Shown here: positions 7,711 through 15,242 of the stretch, one piece after another
Layout: each line of letters opens with the position of its first letter
How positions within the stretch are numbered: the stretch's first letter is position 1
Assembly (NCBI GenBank): GCA_964482135.1
Contig: CAYZWF010000040.1
Span: 1 to 17,390 of the forward strand
DNA length: 17,390 bases
Source of the DNA: UBA11136 sp964482135
Lineage (GTDB): Bacteria; Pseudomonadota; Alphaproteobacteria; UBA11136
Direction of reading: 5' to 3'
Notes under the pieces: model-generated
Told to the model about the DNA's origin: nothing
Seen by the model: only the letters and a program-made list of their open reading frames with translations
Databases searched by the model: none
Program-made: the position numbers and the translations under genes

Positions 7711-8341
7711 AGCCGGTCTCGTGGTCTCGGGTCTGGCCTTCTATCTGTTCTCCGGCTGGCTGTTGGCCGCCGGCGTGATGGTGATTGCCGCCCGTAATCC
7801 GGTGCATTCGGTGCTGTTCCTGATTCTCGCCTTCTTCAACGCGGCGGGGTTGTTCCTGCTGTTGGGGGCGGAGTTCCTGGCCATGATTCTGGTGGTGGTC
7901 TATGTGGGCGCGGTGGCGGTGCTGTTCCTGTTCGTGGTGATGATGCTCAACATCAATTTCGTCACCATGCGCGAGGGCTTCCTGCAATATCTTCCGGTGG
8001 GCGGCCTGGTGGGCCTCATCCTGCTGGTGGAGCTGGCCTTCGTGGCCGGAGGCTGGGCCTTCGCGCCCGAGGTGAGCGCGGCGGCGGGCGGCGCCTCGAC
8101 CCTGATCGCCCCCTCGGGGCTGATGACCAATACCCGGGCCCTGGGCGACGTTCTCTATACCCAGTATTTCTATCTCTTCCAGGCCGCCGGGCTGGTGCTC
8201 CTGGTGGCCATGATCGGCGCCATCACCCTGACCCACCGTTCGCGGACGGGTCTGCGCCGCCAGGACATTTCGCGGCAGGTATCGCGGTCGCGCGAGGAGT
8301 CCGTGGAAATCCGCAAAATGCCCATAGGGGGAGGGATCTAA
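7703..8341 (+). CDS. nuoJ: NADH-quinone oxidoreductase subunit J
   Basis: NuoJ (ND6) is a small membrane-arm subunit between NuoH and the antiporter-like subunits. Its third helix is involved in the conformational coupling of quinone reduction to proton pumping. The product has 212 residues and five hydrophobic segments. The signature RNPVHSVLFLILAFFNAAGL is at 31-50, and the conserved third helix LGAEFLAMILVVVYVGAVAV at 54-73. The C-terminal 35 residues are polar and basic. The start is GTG, supported by the GGAGG at 7693-7697 and by the normal N-terminus running straight into helix 1. nuoK begins 4 bp after the stop. Confidence 0.96.
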   Translation: MPEAGLVVSGLAFYLFSGWLLAAGVMVIAARNPVHSVLFLILAFFNAAGLFLLLGAEFLAMILVVVYVGAVAVLFLFVVMMLNINFVTMREGFLQYLPVGGLVGLILLVELAFVAGGWAFAPEVSAAAGGASTLIAPSGLMTNTRALGDVLYTQYFYLFQAAGLVLLVAMIGAITLTHRSRTGLRRQDISRQVSRSREESVEIRKMPIGGGI

Positions 8342-8345
8342 AGCC

Positions 8346-8657
8346 ATGCTGACCATCACCCTGGGACATTACCTCAGCGTCGCCGCGATCCTGTTTTCGC
8401 TGGGTATTTTCGGCATTTTCCTCAACCGCAAGAACGTGATCATCATCCTCATGTCGGTGGAACTGATGCTGTTGGCGGTGAACCTCAATCTGGTGGCTTT
8501 TTCCAGCTTCCTGCATGACCTGACGGGACAGGTCTTCGCCATGTTCGTGCTCACCGTGGCCGCCGCCGAGGCCGCCATCGGGCTCGCCATCATGATTGTT
8601 TTCTTCCGCAACCGCGGTTCCATCGAGGTGGAAGACGTGAACGTGATGAAGGGATAG
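8346..8657 (+). CDS. nuoK: NADH-quinone oxidoreductase subunit K
   Basis: NuoK (ND4L) is a three-helix membrane-arm subunit that helps form a proton pathway. The product has 103 residues, a standard length. Glu39 (in IILMSVELMLLAVNL) and Glu75 (in AAAEAAIGLAIMI) correspond to the membrane-buried E. coli Glu36 and Glu72, with identical spacing of 36. The ATG follows GGAGGG at 8330-8335, about 10 bases away, at the end of nuoJ. nuoL begins 3 bp after the stop. Confidence 0.97.
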   Translation: MLTITLGHYLSVAAILFSLGIFGIFLNRKNVIIILMSVELMLLAVNLNLVAFSSFLHDLTGQVFAMFVLTVAAAEAAIGLAIMIVFFRNRGSIEVEDVNVMKG

Positions 8658-8660
8658 CCC

Positions 8661-10598
8661 GTGCTCTATGTGGCCACCATATTCCTGCCCCTGATCGGGG
8701 CCATTATCGCCGGGCTCTACGGGCGCTGGACCGGCGACCGTGGCGCCCAGATCATCACCTGTGGCTTGATGGTGCTCTCGGGTCTGTTCTCGATCATCAT
8801 TTTCCGCGATGTGGCGCTGGACGGCAACGAACGGGTGATCGAATTGTTCACCTGGATACGTTCGGGCGGGTTCGAAGCCTCCTGGGCCCTGAAATTCGAT
8901 ACCCTGAGCGCGGTCATGGTGTTCGTGGTGTCGGTGGTTTCGGCCCTGATCCATATCTATTCCATCGGCTATATGGCGAAAGACCCGTCCATACCCCGGT
9001 TCTTCTCCTATCTCAGCCTCTTTACCTTCTTCATGCTGATGCTGGTGAGCGCCGACAACCTGGTCCAGCTCTTCTTCGGCTGGGAGGGCGTGGGCCTGTC
9101 TTCGTATCTGTTGATCGGGTTCTGGTATGACCGCGACTCGACCAACGCCGCGGCGATCAAGGCCTTCGTGGTCAACCGGATCGGCGATTTCGGCTTCGCG
9201 CTGGGTATTTTCGCCATCTTCTACCTGTTCGGTTCCGTGAACTTCGAGACCATCTTCGCCGCCGCTCCGGCCCAGGCCGGGACCTCGTTTGAATTTTTGG
9301 GACTTGAGGTGCACGCGCTCTCCCTCATCTGTCTGCTGCTGTTTATCGGCGCCATGGGCAAATCGGCGCAGATCGGCCTGCATGTGTGGCTGCCCGACGC
9401 CATGGAAGGCCCGACTCCGGTTTCGGCGCTGATTCATGCCGCCACCATGGTCACCGCCGGAATCTTCATGGTGGTGCGGCTGTCGCCCCTGTTCGAACTC
9501 GCCCCGTCCATACTTGCCCTGGTGGCGGTGATCGGGGCGCTGACCGCTTTCATGGCGGGCACCATCGCCCTGGCCCAGAACGACATCAAGCGCGTGATCG
9601 CCTATTCCACCTGCAGCCAATTGGGCTACATGTTCTTCGCCATCGGGGTCTCGGCCTATGGCGCCGCCATCTTCCACCTCATGACCCATGCCTTCTTCAA
9701 GTCGCTGCTGTTCCTGGGCTCGGGATCGGTGATCCACGCCATGTCCGACGAACAGGACATGCGCAAAATGGGCGGCATCTGGCGCAAGATTCCCCTGACC
9801 TATACGGTGATGTGGGTGGGCAGTCTGGCGCTTGTGGGGATTCCCTTCTTCGCCGGCTATTATTCCAAGGACATCATTATCGAATCGGCCTGGGGCGCGC
9901 ATAGTCTGGTGGGCAATTTCGCCTATGTCATTGGCGTGGTGGTGGCCTTCCTCACGGCCTTTTACAGCTGCCGCCTGCTGTTCATGACCTTCCACGGAGA
10001 GCCCCGCGCCGACGAAAAGGTGATGGCCCACGTCCACGAATCACCCAAGGTGATGACGGTGCCGCTGGTGTTGCTGGCGGTGGGCGCTATTTTCTCAGGC
10101 TCCCTGGGCTATGACCTGTTCGTGGGCGATGGCGGGGAAGGGTTCTGGCGCGCCTCGATCCTGGTGCTGCCCGGTCATGACGCCCTGGCCAATGCCCATC
10201 ATGCGCCCTGGTATATCAAGCTGACGCCGCTGGTCCTGGCGGTTCTGGGCATGGGGCTGGCCTTCGTGGTTTATTTCATGTTTCCGGGGCTTGCCGGCCA
10301 CGCGGCGGAACGTTTCCCCCGCACCTACGCCTTCCTCTACAACAAGTGGTATTTCGACGAAATTTATGACCGCCTCTTGGTACGCCCGGCGCTGGCTCTG
10401 GGGCGCGGTCTCTGGAAGTCGGGCGACGGCGAGCTCATCGACGGCATCGGCCCCGACGGCATCGCGGCCTCGGTGATGCGCATGGGGCGGCGCGCGGCGG
10501 CGCTGCAGAGCGGATATGTCTACCATTACGCCTTCGCCATGATCATCGGCGTGGTCGGGTTTATCAGCTGGTATCTCTACGGGTTAATGGGGGGTTGA
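8661..10598 (+). CDS. nuoL: NADH-quinone oxidoreductase subunit L
   Basis: NuoL (ND5) is the distal antiporter-like proton-pumping subunit with the long lateral helix. The product has 645 residues, full length, with about 14-16 membrane segments. Key charged residues are present: Glu142 in FFGWEGVGLSSYLLIGFWY, Lys234 in GAMGKSAQIGLHVWLPDAM, His259 in LIHAATMVTAG, and Lys403 in GYYSKDIIIESA. The start is GTG (MLYVATIFLP), 3 bp after nuoK, preceded by AAGGG at 8649-8653. The C-terminal segment, about 545-645, includes FDEIYDRLLVRPAL and a last hydrophobic helix, as expected for the lateral-helix region. nuoM starts 12 bp downstream. Confidence 0.97.
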   Translation: MLYVATIFLPLIGAIIAGLYGRWTGDRGAQIITCGLMVLSGLFSIIIFRDVALDGNERVIELFTWIRSGGFEASWALKFDTLSAVMVFVVSVVSALIHIYSIGYMAKDPSIPRFFSYLSLFTFFMLMLVSADNLVQLFFGWEGVGLSSYLLIGFWYDRDSTNAAAIKAFVVNRIGDFGFALGIFAIFYLFGSVNFETIFAAAPAQAGTSFEFLGLEVHALSLICLLLFIGAMGKSAQIGLHVWLPDAMEGPTPVSALIHAATMVTAGIFMVVRLSPLFELAPSILALVAVIGALTAFMAGTIALAQNDIKRVIAYSTCSQLGYMFFAIGVSAYGAAIFHLMTHAFFKSLLFLGSGSVIHAMSDEQDMRKMGGIWRKIPLTYTVMWVGSLALVGIPFFAGYYSKDIIIESAWGAHSLVGNFAYVIGVVVAFLTAFYSCRLLFMTFHGEPRADEKVMAHVHESPKVMTVPLVLLAVGAIFSGSLGYDLFVGDGGEGFWRASILVLPGHDALANAHHAPWYIKLTPLVLAVLGMGLAFVVYFMFPGLAGHAAERFPRTYAFLYNKWYFDEIYDRLLVRPALALGRGLWKSGDGELIDGIGPDGIAASVMRMGRRAAALQSGYVYHYAFAMIIGVVGFISWYLYGLMGG

Positions 10599-10610
10599 CG
10601 AACTAGAGCC

Positions 10611-12122
10611 ATGGTTGTGCATCTTCCCATACTCTCGTTGGTCACCTTCCTGCCGTTCGTCGGCGCGCTCTTCATCTTCATGATCAAGGGCGACGAGGAA
10701 ACGGTAGCCCGCAACTCGCGCCAACTCGCTTTGTGGGCCTCGTTCGTCACCTTCGTCCTGTCGCTGATGCTGATCGTCCGCTTCGATTCCAGCGTCGCGG
10801 GGTTCCAGTTCGTGGAGACCGAACAGTGGATCAGCGGGCTCGGCATTCAGTACCGCATGGGCGTGGACGGCATCTCGGTCTGGTTCGTGCTGCTCTCCAC
10901 TTTTTTAACGCCGCTTTGCATCCTCGCCAGCTGGGAGTCCATCCGCAACAACGTCAAGGAATACATGATCGCCTTCCTGGTGCTGGAAACCATGATGGTG
11001 GGCATGTTCTGCGCCCTGGATTTCGTCATCTTCTATCTCTTCTTCGAGGGCGTTCTGATCCCCATGTTCCTGATTATCGGCGTCTGGGGCGGGCCGCGGC
11101 GCATCTATGCGGCTTTCAAGTTCTTTCTCTATACGCTGGCCGGCTCGGTGCTGATGCTGATCGCGGTGCTCACCCTCTACGTGGTGGTGGGCACCACCGA
11201 CATTCCCACCCTGATGCAGGCCGAGATCAATCCCACCCTGCAATACTGGTTGTGGCTCGCCTTCTTCGCCTCCTTCGCGGTCAAGGTGCCCATGTGGCCG
11301 GTGCATACCTGGCTGCCCGACGCCCATGTGGAGGCACCCACGGCGGGCTCGGTAATTCTCGCCGGGGTGCTGCTGAAAATGGGAGCCTACGGCTTCCTGC
11401 GCTTCTCGTTGCCCATGCTGCCCGAGGCCAGCATGTTCTTCCAGCCGTTGATCTTCTCCTTGAGCGTGGTGGCCATCATCTACACCTCGCTGGTGGCCCT
11501 GGCCCAAGAGGACATGAAAAAGCTCATCGCCTATTCCTCGGTGGCGCATATGGGATTCGTCACCATCGGTATTTTCACCGTCAGCGCCCAGGGCGTGGAG
11601 GGGGCGCTGTTCCAGATGCTCAGCCACGGCATCATTTCCTCGGCCCTGTTCCTGTGCGTGGGCGTGGTCTACGACCGCATCCACAGCCGCGATATCTCCC
11701 GCTATGGCGGGCTGGTTCATCGCATGCCGGCCTATGCCCTGGTGTTCATGGTATTTACCCTGGGGGCGCTGGGTCTGCCCGGCACCAGCGGCTTCATCGG
11801 CGAATTTTTAAGTCTCCTCGCCGCCTATCAGGTCAATCACCTGTTGGCGGTGCTGGCCTCCACCGGGGTGGTGCTGGGCGCGGTTTACATGCTGTGGCTC
11901 TATCGCAGGGTGGTGCTGGGGGTGCTCGACAAAGAAGAGCTTAAAACCATCCTCGACCTCAATCGCCGGGAAGTGGCTATCTTTACGCCGCTGGTGGTGC
12001 TTGTGCTGTGGATGGGGATCTATCCCGAATTTTTCCTCGGCCTGATGCATGCCTCGGCCGATAACCTGGTTGAGAATTTCGAGATTGCGCGCGCCTTTCA
12101 GATGGCCGCCGCGGCGCCGTAG
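10611..12122 (+). CDS. nuoM: NADH-quinone oxidoreductase subunit M
   Basis: NuoM (ND4) is the middle antiporter-like proton-pumping subunit. The product has 503 residues and about 14 hydrophobic segments. Glu146 (FYLFFEGVLIPMF), Lys225 (AVKVPMWPVHTWLPDAHVE), Lys256 (GVLLKMGAYGFLR) and Glu398 (TSGFIGEFLSLLAAY) match the residues essential for pumping in the E. coli subunit (Glu144, Lys234, Lys265, Glu407). NuoM differs from NuoL and NuoN in having Glu rather than Lys in the last position, as here. The ATG at 10611 has only a weak ribosome-binding site (TAGAG at 10604-10608). Its first residues, MVVHLPILSLVTFLP, form the normal first helix. nuoN starts 16 bp after the stop. Confidence 0.97.
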   Translation: MVVHLPILSLVTFLPFVGALFIFMIKGDEETVARNSRQLALWASFVTFVLSLMLIVRFDSSVAGFQFVETEQWISGLGIQYRMGVDGISVWFVLLSTFLTPLCILASWESIRNNVKEYMIAFLVLETMMVGMFCALDFVIFYLFFEGVLIPMFLIIGVWGGPRRIYAAFKFFLYTLAGSVLMLIAVLTLYVVVGTTDIPTLMQAEINPTLQYWLWLAFFASFAVKVPMWPVHTWLPDAHVEAPTAGSVILAGVLLKMGAYGFLRFSLPMLPEASMFFQPLIFSLSVVAIIYTSLVALAQEDMKKLIAYSSVAHMGFVTIGIFTVSAQGVEGALFQMLSHGIISSALFLCVGVVYDRIHSRDISRYGGLVHRMPAYALVFMVFTLGALGLPGTSGFIGEFLSLLAAYQVNHLLAVLASTGVVLGAVYMLWLYRRVVLGVLDKEELKTILDLNRREVAIFTPLVVLVLWMGIYPEFFLGLMHASADNLVENFEIARAFQMAAAAP

Positions 12123-12138
12123 GAGCGAAGAAGAAAAC

Positions 12139-13590
12139 ATGACCGAACTGCCTGATTTTCATCCCGCCCTGCCCGAGATCGCGCTCGCCCTCAGCGGCCT
12201 GCTGTTGCTGATGTACGGCGCGCTGCGCAAAGATGCTCCGTCGCGCTTCGTGGGCTATATCACGGTTCTCGTCTTGCTTACGGTCCAGGTTCTGGAAATG
12301 ACCGTGGCGCCGGGGGAGGGCGTCACCTTTTCCGACCTCTTCATTTCCGACCGCTATGCCGTTTTCATGAAATCACTGGTGTTGCTGGGCTCGGCGCTGG
12401 CGGTGCTGCTTTCCTTCGACTATCACGATCACGAAAAACAGGAACGCATCGAATATCCCATCCTCATCCTGTTCGCCACCCTGGGCATGATGATGATGAT
12501 TTCCGCCAACAGCCTGCTCTCCCTCTATCTCGGCCTGGAACTCCAGAGCCTGTGCCTTTACGTGCTTGCCGCCATCCGCCGCGATACGCTGAAATCCACC
12601 GAGGCCGGGCTCAAATATTTCATCCTCGGGGCGCTGTCCTCGGGACTGTTGCTCTATGGTATGTCGCTGATTTACGGATTCGCCGGCAGCACGGAATTCC
12701 CGGTATTGGCCGAAATCCTCCTCGCCACCGATTCACACGTTCCCGTGGGCGTCATTGTCGGCTTGGTGTTCATGATGTCCGGGCTGGCGTTCAAAATCTC
12801 CGCGGTTCCTTTCCATATGTGGACGCCCGATGTTTACGAGGGCGCGCCCACCCCGGTCACCGCCTTTTTCGCCGTGGCCCCCAAGATCGCCGCCATCGCC
12901 CTTTTCATGCGGGTTCTGGTGGACCCCCTGGGCGGGCTGGTGGAGGAATGGCGGCAAGTGGTGGTGGCGGTATCGCTGGCTTCCATGATCCTCGGCAGTT
13001 TCGCCGCCCTGGCCCAGACCAATATCAAGCGCCTCATGGCCTACAGTTCCATCGGCCATGTGGGATACGCCCTGGTGGGTCTGGCGGCGGGTACGCCGGC
13101 CGGGGTCCAGGGCGTGCTGATCTACATGACGGTCTATCTCTTCATGGTGGTGGGCACCTTTGCCGTCATCCTCTGTATGCGCCGGCACGACCGCATGGTG
13201 GAAGACATCGAGGATCTGGCCGGGCTTTCCAAAACCCATCCCATGATTGCCCTGGCGATGGCCGTTTTCATGTTTTCCATGGCGGGAATTCCCCCGCTCG
13301 CCGGATTCTTCGGCAAGCTCTATGTGTTCCTGGCGGCCATCGAATCCGGCCTCTATACCCTGGCCATTATCGGCATCCTCACCAGCGTGGTGGGGGCCTT
13401 CTATTACATGCGTATTATCAAGTTCATGTATTTCGATGACTCACATGAACCCCTGGACAAGTGGATTGGCCGCGATATCGCCGTGATTCTGGCCGTTACC
13501 GGGGTCTTCACCATGTTCTTCTTTGTCTATCCCGAGCCCATCCTCTCGGCGGCCACGGTGGCGGCGGCGTCTCTCTTTCCCGGCGGTTAG
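12139..13590 (+). CDS. nuoN: NADH-quinone oxidoreductase subunit N
   Basis: NuoN (ND2) is the proximal antiporter-like subunit of the membrane arm. The product has 483 residues with about 14 hydrophobic segments. Expected residues are present: Glu134 in LYLGLELQSLCLYVLAA, Lys159 in GLKYFILGA, Lys219 in LAFKISAVPFHMWTPDVY, Lys249 in AVAPKIAAIALF, and Lys393 in GFFGKLYVFLAAI. The frame is open back to 12049, inside nuoM, but ATG 12139 (MTELPDFHPALPEIAL) gives the family N-terminus. It follows AGGAG at 12121-12125 and a GAAGAAG stretch. It is the last nuo gene, and the next gene is 95 bp away. Confidence 0.97.
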   Translation: MTELPDFHPALPEIALALSGLLLLMYGALRKDAPSRFVGYITVLVLLTVQVLEMTVAPGEGVTFSDLFISDRYAVFMKSLVLLGSALAVLLSFDYHDHEKQERIEYPILILFATLGMMMMISANSLLSLYLGLELQSLCLYVLAAIRRDTLKSTEAGLKYFILGALSSGLLLYGMSLIYGFAGSTEFPVLAEILLATDSHVPVGVIVGLVFMMSGLAFKISAVPFHMWTPDVYEGAPTPVTAFFAVAPKIAAIALFMRVLVDPLGGLVEEWRQVVVAVSLASMILGSFAALAQTNIKRLMAYSSIGHVGYALVGLAAGTPAGVQGVLIYMTVYLFMVVGTFAVILCMRRHDRMVEDIEDLAGLSKTHPMIALAMAVFMFSMAGIPPLAGFFGKLYVFLAAIESGLYTLAIIGILTSVVGAFYYMRIIKFMYFDDSHEPLDKWIGRDIAVILAVTGVFTMFFFVYPEPILSAATVAAASLFPGG

Positions 13591-13611
13591 ACAACAGGGC
13601 GTTTAATTTCC

Positions 13612-13648
13612 TAAGGTTGTGTCCTTAAAACCCTCCCTCTTTGGGTTT
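13612..13648 (+). other. two small stem-loops in the nuoN-birA gap
   Basis: The 95-bp gap after nuoN is less GC-rich than its surroundings. It holds TAAGG (13612-13616) paired with CCTTA (13623-13627), loop 6, and AAACCC (13628-13633) paired with GGGTTT (13643-13648), loop 9. Both are short and neither is followed by a T run, so they are not terminators by themselves. They could stabilise the 3' end of the nuo mRNA or be chance. Confidence 0.3.
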
Positions 13649-13652
13649 CAGC

Positions 13653-13675
13653 CACGGTTCCCTGTGTTTTTCTTT
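13653..13675 (+). terminator. weak candidate intrinsic terminator after nuoN
   Basis: CACGG (13653-13657) can pair with CTGTG (13662-13666), with one G-U pair and a TTCC loop, followed at once by TTTTTCTTT (13667-13675). The stem is only 5 bp, so termination would be partial at best. It ends 10 bp before the birA ATG. It could attenuate read-through from nuo into birA-coaX-rnj. An alternative long-range pairing, ACAGGG (13594-13599) with CCCTGT (13660-13665), competes with it. Confidence 0.3.
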
Positions 13676-13685
13676 GAAAAAGTGT

Positions 13686-14447
13686 ATGGAAGATTTATCC
13701 CAACTAGACGAGCTCTATCATCTTCTTGAGCTTGATGTGGTGGACAGCACCAACGAGGAAGCTGCATCCCTGGCCCGCGATGGGGCGCCCGCGGGCACGC
13801 TTGTCTGGTCCAAATCGCAACTCGAAGGCAAGGGGCGGCGCGGCCGGGAGTGGATTTCACCCTCCGGTAATCTTTATCTGTCGCTCCTCCTGCGGCCCGA
13901 TATTCAGCTTGCCCAGGCGCCGCAAATCAGCTTCGTCGCCGCCATCGCCGTCTTTGATACACTGTGTTTCATGCTTCCCCAGACGGCCAAAATTCATTTG
14001 AAATGGCCCAATGATATTCTTGTGGACGGGAAAAAAGTCGCCGGTATCCTCCTCGAATCCTCGGCCAGCAGTACTATGCTTGATTGGTTGGTGGTGGGAG
14101 TCGGCGTCAACGTGGCCTCTTCGCCCGGCAAGGTTTCGTTTCCGGCCACCAGCCTGCACGAGAGCGGCGCGCCCCATGCCAACGTCGAAAGCGTGTTGAA
14201 ACACTTTACCGACAGCTTCAAACGGGTCATGGAAGAATGGTCGAAGAAGGGATTAGCTCCGGTGCGAAAAAGATGGCTCAAATATGCCTGGTGTCTGGGC
14301 GAGGAAATAGAAGTGAAGGCGGAGGGAGAGCTTTTACGGGGCCGCTTTGCCGATCTTGACGCTTCCGGCGCTCTGATCCTTGAGTTGGGCGATGGTGAGA
14401 AACGGGTTCTTACTGCCGCCGACGTTATTATGGGCTTTCCCACCTAG
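13686..14447 (+). CDS. birA: biotin--[acetyl-CoA-carboxylase] ligase, monofunctional
   Basis: This enzyme activates biotin with ATP to biotinyl-AMP and transfers it to the lysine of biotin carboxyl carrier domains such as AccB. The product has 253 residues and consists of the catalytic and C-terminal domains only. The N-terminal DNA-binding HTH of E. coli BirA (321 residues) is absent, so it is not expected to repress transcription. Visible motifs are VDSTNEEA (19-26), the biotinyl-AMP loop GKGRRGREW (48-56), KWPNDILVDGKKVAGILLES (106-125, with the likely catalytic Lys in KVAG) and VVGVGVNV (136-143). The C-terminal domain runs from about 205. The frame is open upstream to a TTG at 13641, but that part contains the stem-loops. 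ATG 13686 is preceded only by a weak GAAAAAG. coaX follows after 24 bp. Confidence 0.92.
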   Translation: MEDLSQLDELYHLLELDVVDSTNEEAASLARDGAPAGTLVWSKSQLEGKGRRGREWISPSGNLYLSLLLRPDIQLAQAPQISFVAAIAVFDTLCFMLPQTAKIHLKWPNDILVDGKKVAGILLESSASSTMLDWLVVGVGVNVASSPGKVSFPATSLHESGAPHANVESVLKHFTDSFKRVMEEWSKKGLAPVRKRWLKYAWCLGEEIEVKAEGELLRGRFADLDASGALILELGDGEKRVLTAADVIMGFPT

Positions 14448-14471
14448 GGTTTCACATTTCTGAGGACTTAC

Positions 14472-15242
14472 ATGCTGCTGGCTATCGATTCAGGAAATAC
14501 CAATGTGATTTTCGCCATCTTCGACGGCGAGAACTTGCGCGCCCGCTGGCGCAGTTCCAACGACCTGCATCGCACCGCCGATGAATACGCGGTGTGGCTG
14601 ACCCAGCTGATGACGCTGGAAGACCTGGCGCTGGGGGATATCAAGGCGGTGGCTATCGCTAATGTGGTGCCCGCTTCCCAGCACTATCTCTCCGCCCTGT
14701 GCCACCGCTATTTCAAATGCGATCCGCTGGTGGTGGGCGAGGCCGGCGTTGACCTTGGGGTCGGGGTGCTTACCGAGCGTCCCTCCGAGGTGGGAGCCGA
14801 TCGCCTGGTGAACGCGGTGGCCGTCCATGATCGCTACAAGGGCCCCGCCATCGTCCTTGATTTCGGCACCGCCACCACCTTCGACGTGGTGGACGCCAAG
14901 GGCAATTATACCGGCGGCGTGATCGCGCCGGGCATCAACCTGTCGCTGGAAGCCCTCTATATGGAGGCGGCCAAGCTGCCCCGCATCGCCGTGGAGAAAC
15001 CTGCGAAAATCATCGGCACGGGAACCGTCAGCGCCATGCAGTCGGGCATCTTCTGGGGCTATGTGAGTATGATCGAAGGCATGGTGGCGCGCATCGCGGA
15101 GGAATTCGGGGAGCCCATGACGGTGGTGGCCACCGGCGGCCTGGCCGCTCTGTTTGCCGATTCCACCGACGCTATCGGGCACCATGATCCCGAACTGACC
15201 CTGCGCGGATTATTGAAAATCCACCAGATCAACAGCCCCTGA
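14472..15242 (+). CDS. coaX: type III pantothenate kinase
   Basis: CoaX phosphorylates pantothenate, the first step of coenzyme A synthesis. It belongs to the ASKHA (actin-like ATPase) fold and, unlike CoaA, is generally insensitive to CoA feedback. The product has 256 residues, full length. The N-terminal phosphate-binding motif IDSGNTNV is at 5-12 with Asp6 at the active site. GADR is at 108-111, LDFGTATTFDVV at 129-140, GGVIAPGINLSLEAL at 148-162, and the second phosphate loop VVATGGLA at 218-225. The ATG is preceded by GAGGA at 14462-14466. Its stop shares one base with the rnj start (TGATG at 15240-15244), so rnj is translationally coupled to it. Confidence 0.95.
   Translation: MLLAIDSGNTNVIFAIFDGENLRARWRSSNDLHRTADEYAVWLTQLMTLEDLALGDIKAVAIANVVPASQHYLSALCHRYFKCDPLVVGEAGVDLGVGVLTERPSEVGADRLVNAVAVHDRYKGPAIVLDFGTATTFDVVDAKGNYTGGVIAPGINLSLEALYMEAAKLPRIAVEKPAKIIGTGTVSAMQSGIFWGYVSMIEGMVARIAEEFGEPMTVVATGGLAALFADSTDAIGHHDPELTLRGLLKIHQINSP

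Noticed and set aside
8223..10037. 604-codon open frame on the - strand opposite nuoJ-nuoL
   Set aside because: It lies antisense to full-length nuoK and most of nuoL, which carry all family motifs. The translation is His/Gln/Glu/Gly-rich with no recognisable domain, as expected from GC-rich third positions read backwards.
10905..11720. 271-codon - strand frame opposite nuoM
   Set aside because: Same GC-driven shadow effect. His/Gln/Glu-rich, no ribosome-binding site or domain, and nuoM is intact.
13641..13685. TTG start for birA at 13641
   Set aside because: It would add 15 residues with no family match and fall inside the stem-loop region. ATG 13686 starts directly before the conserved catalytic domain.
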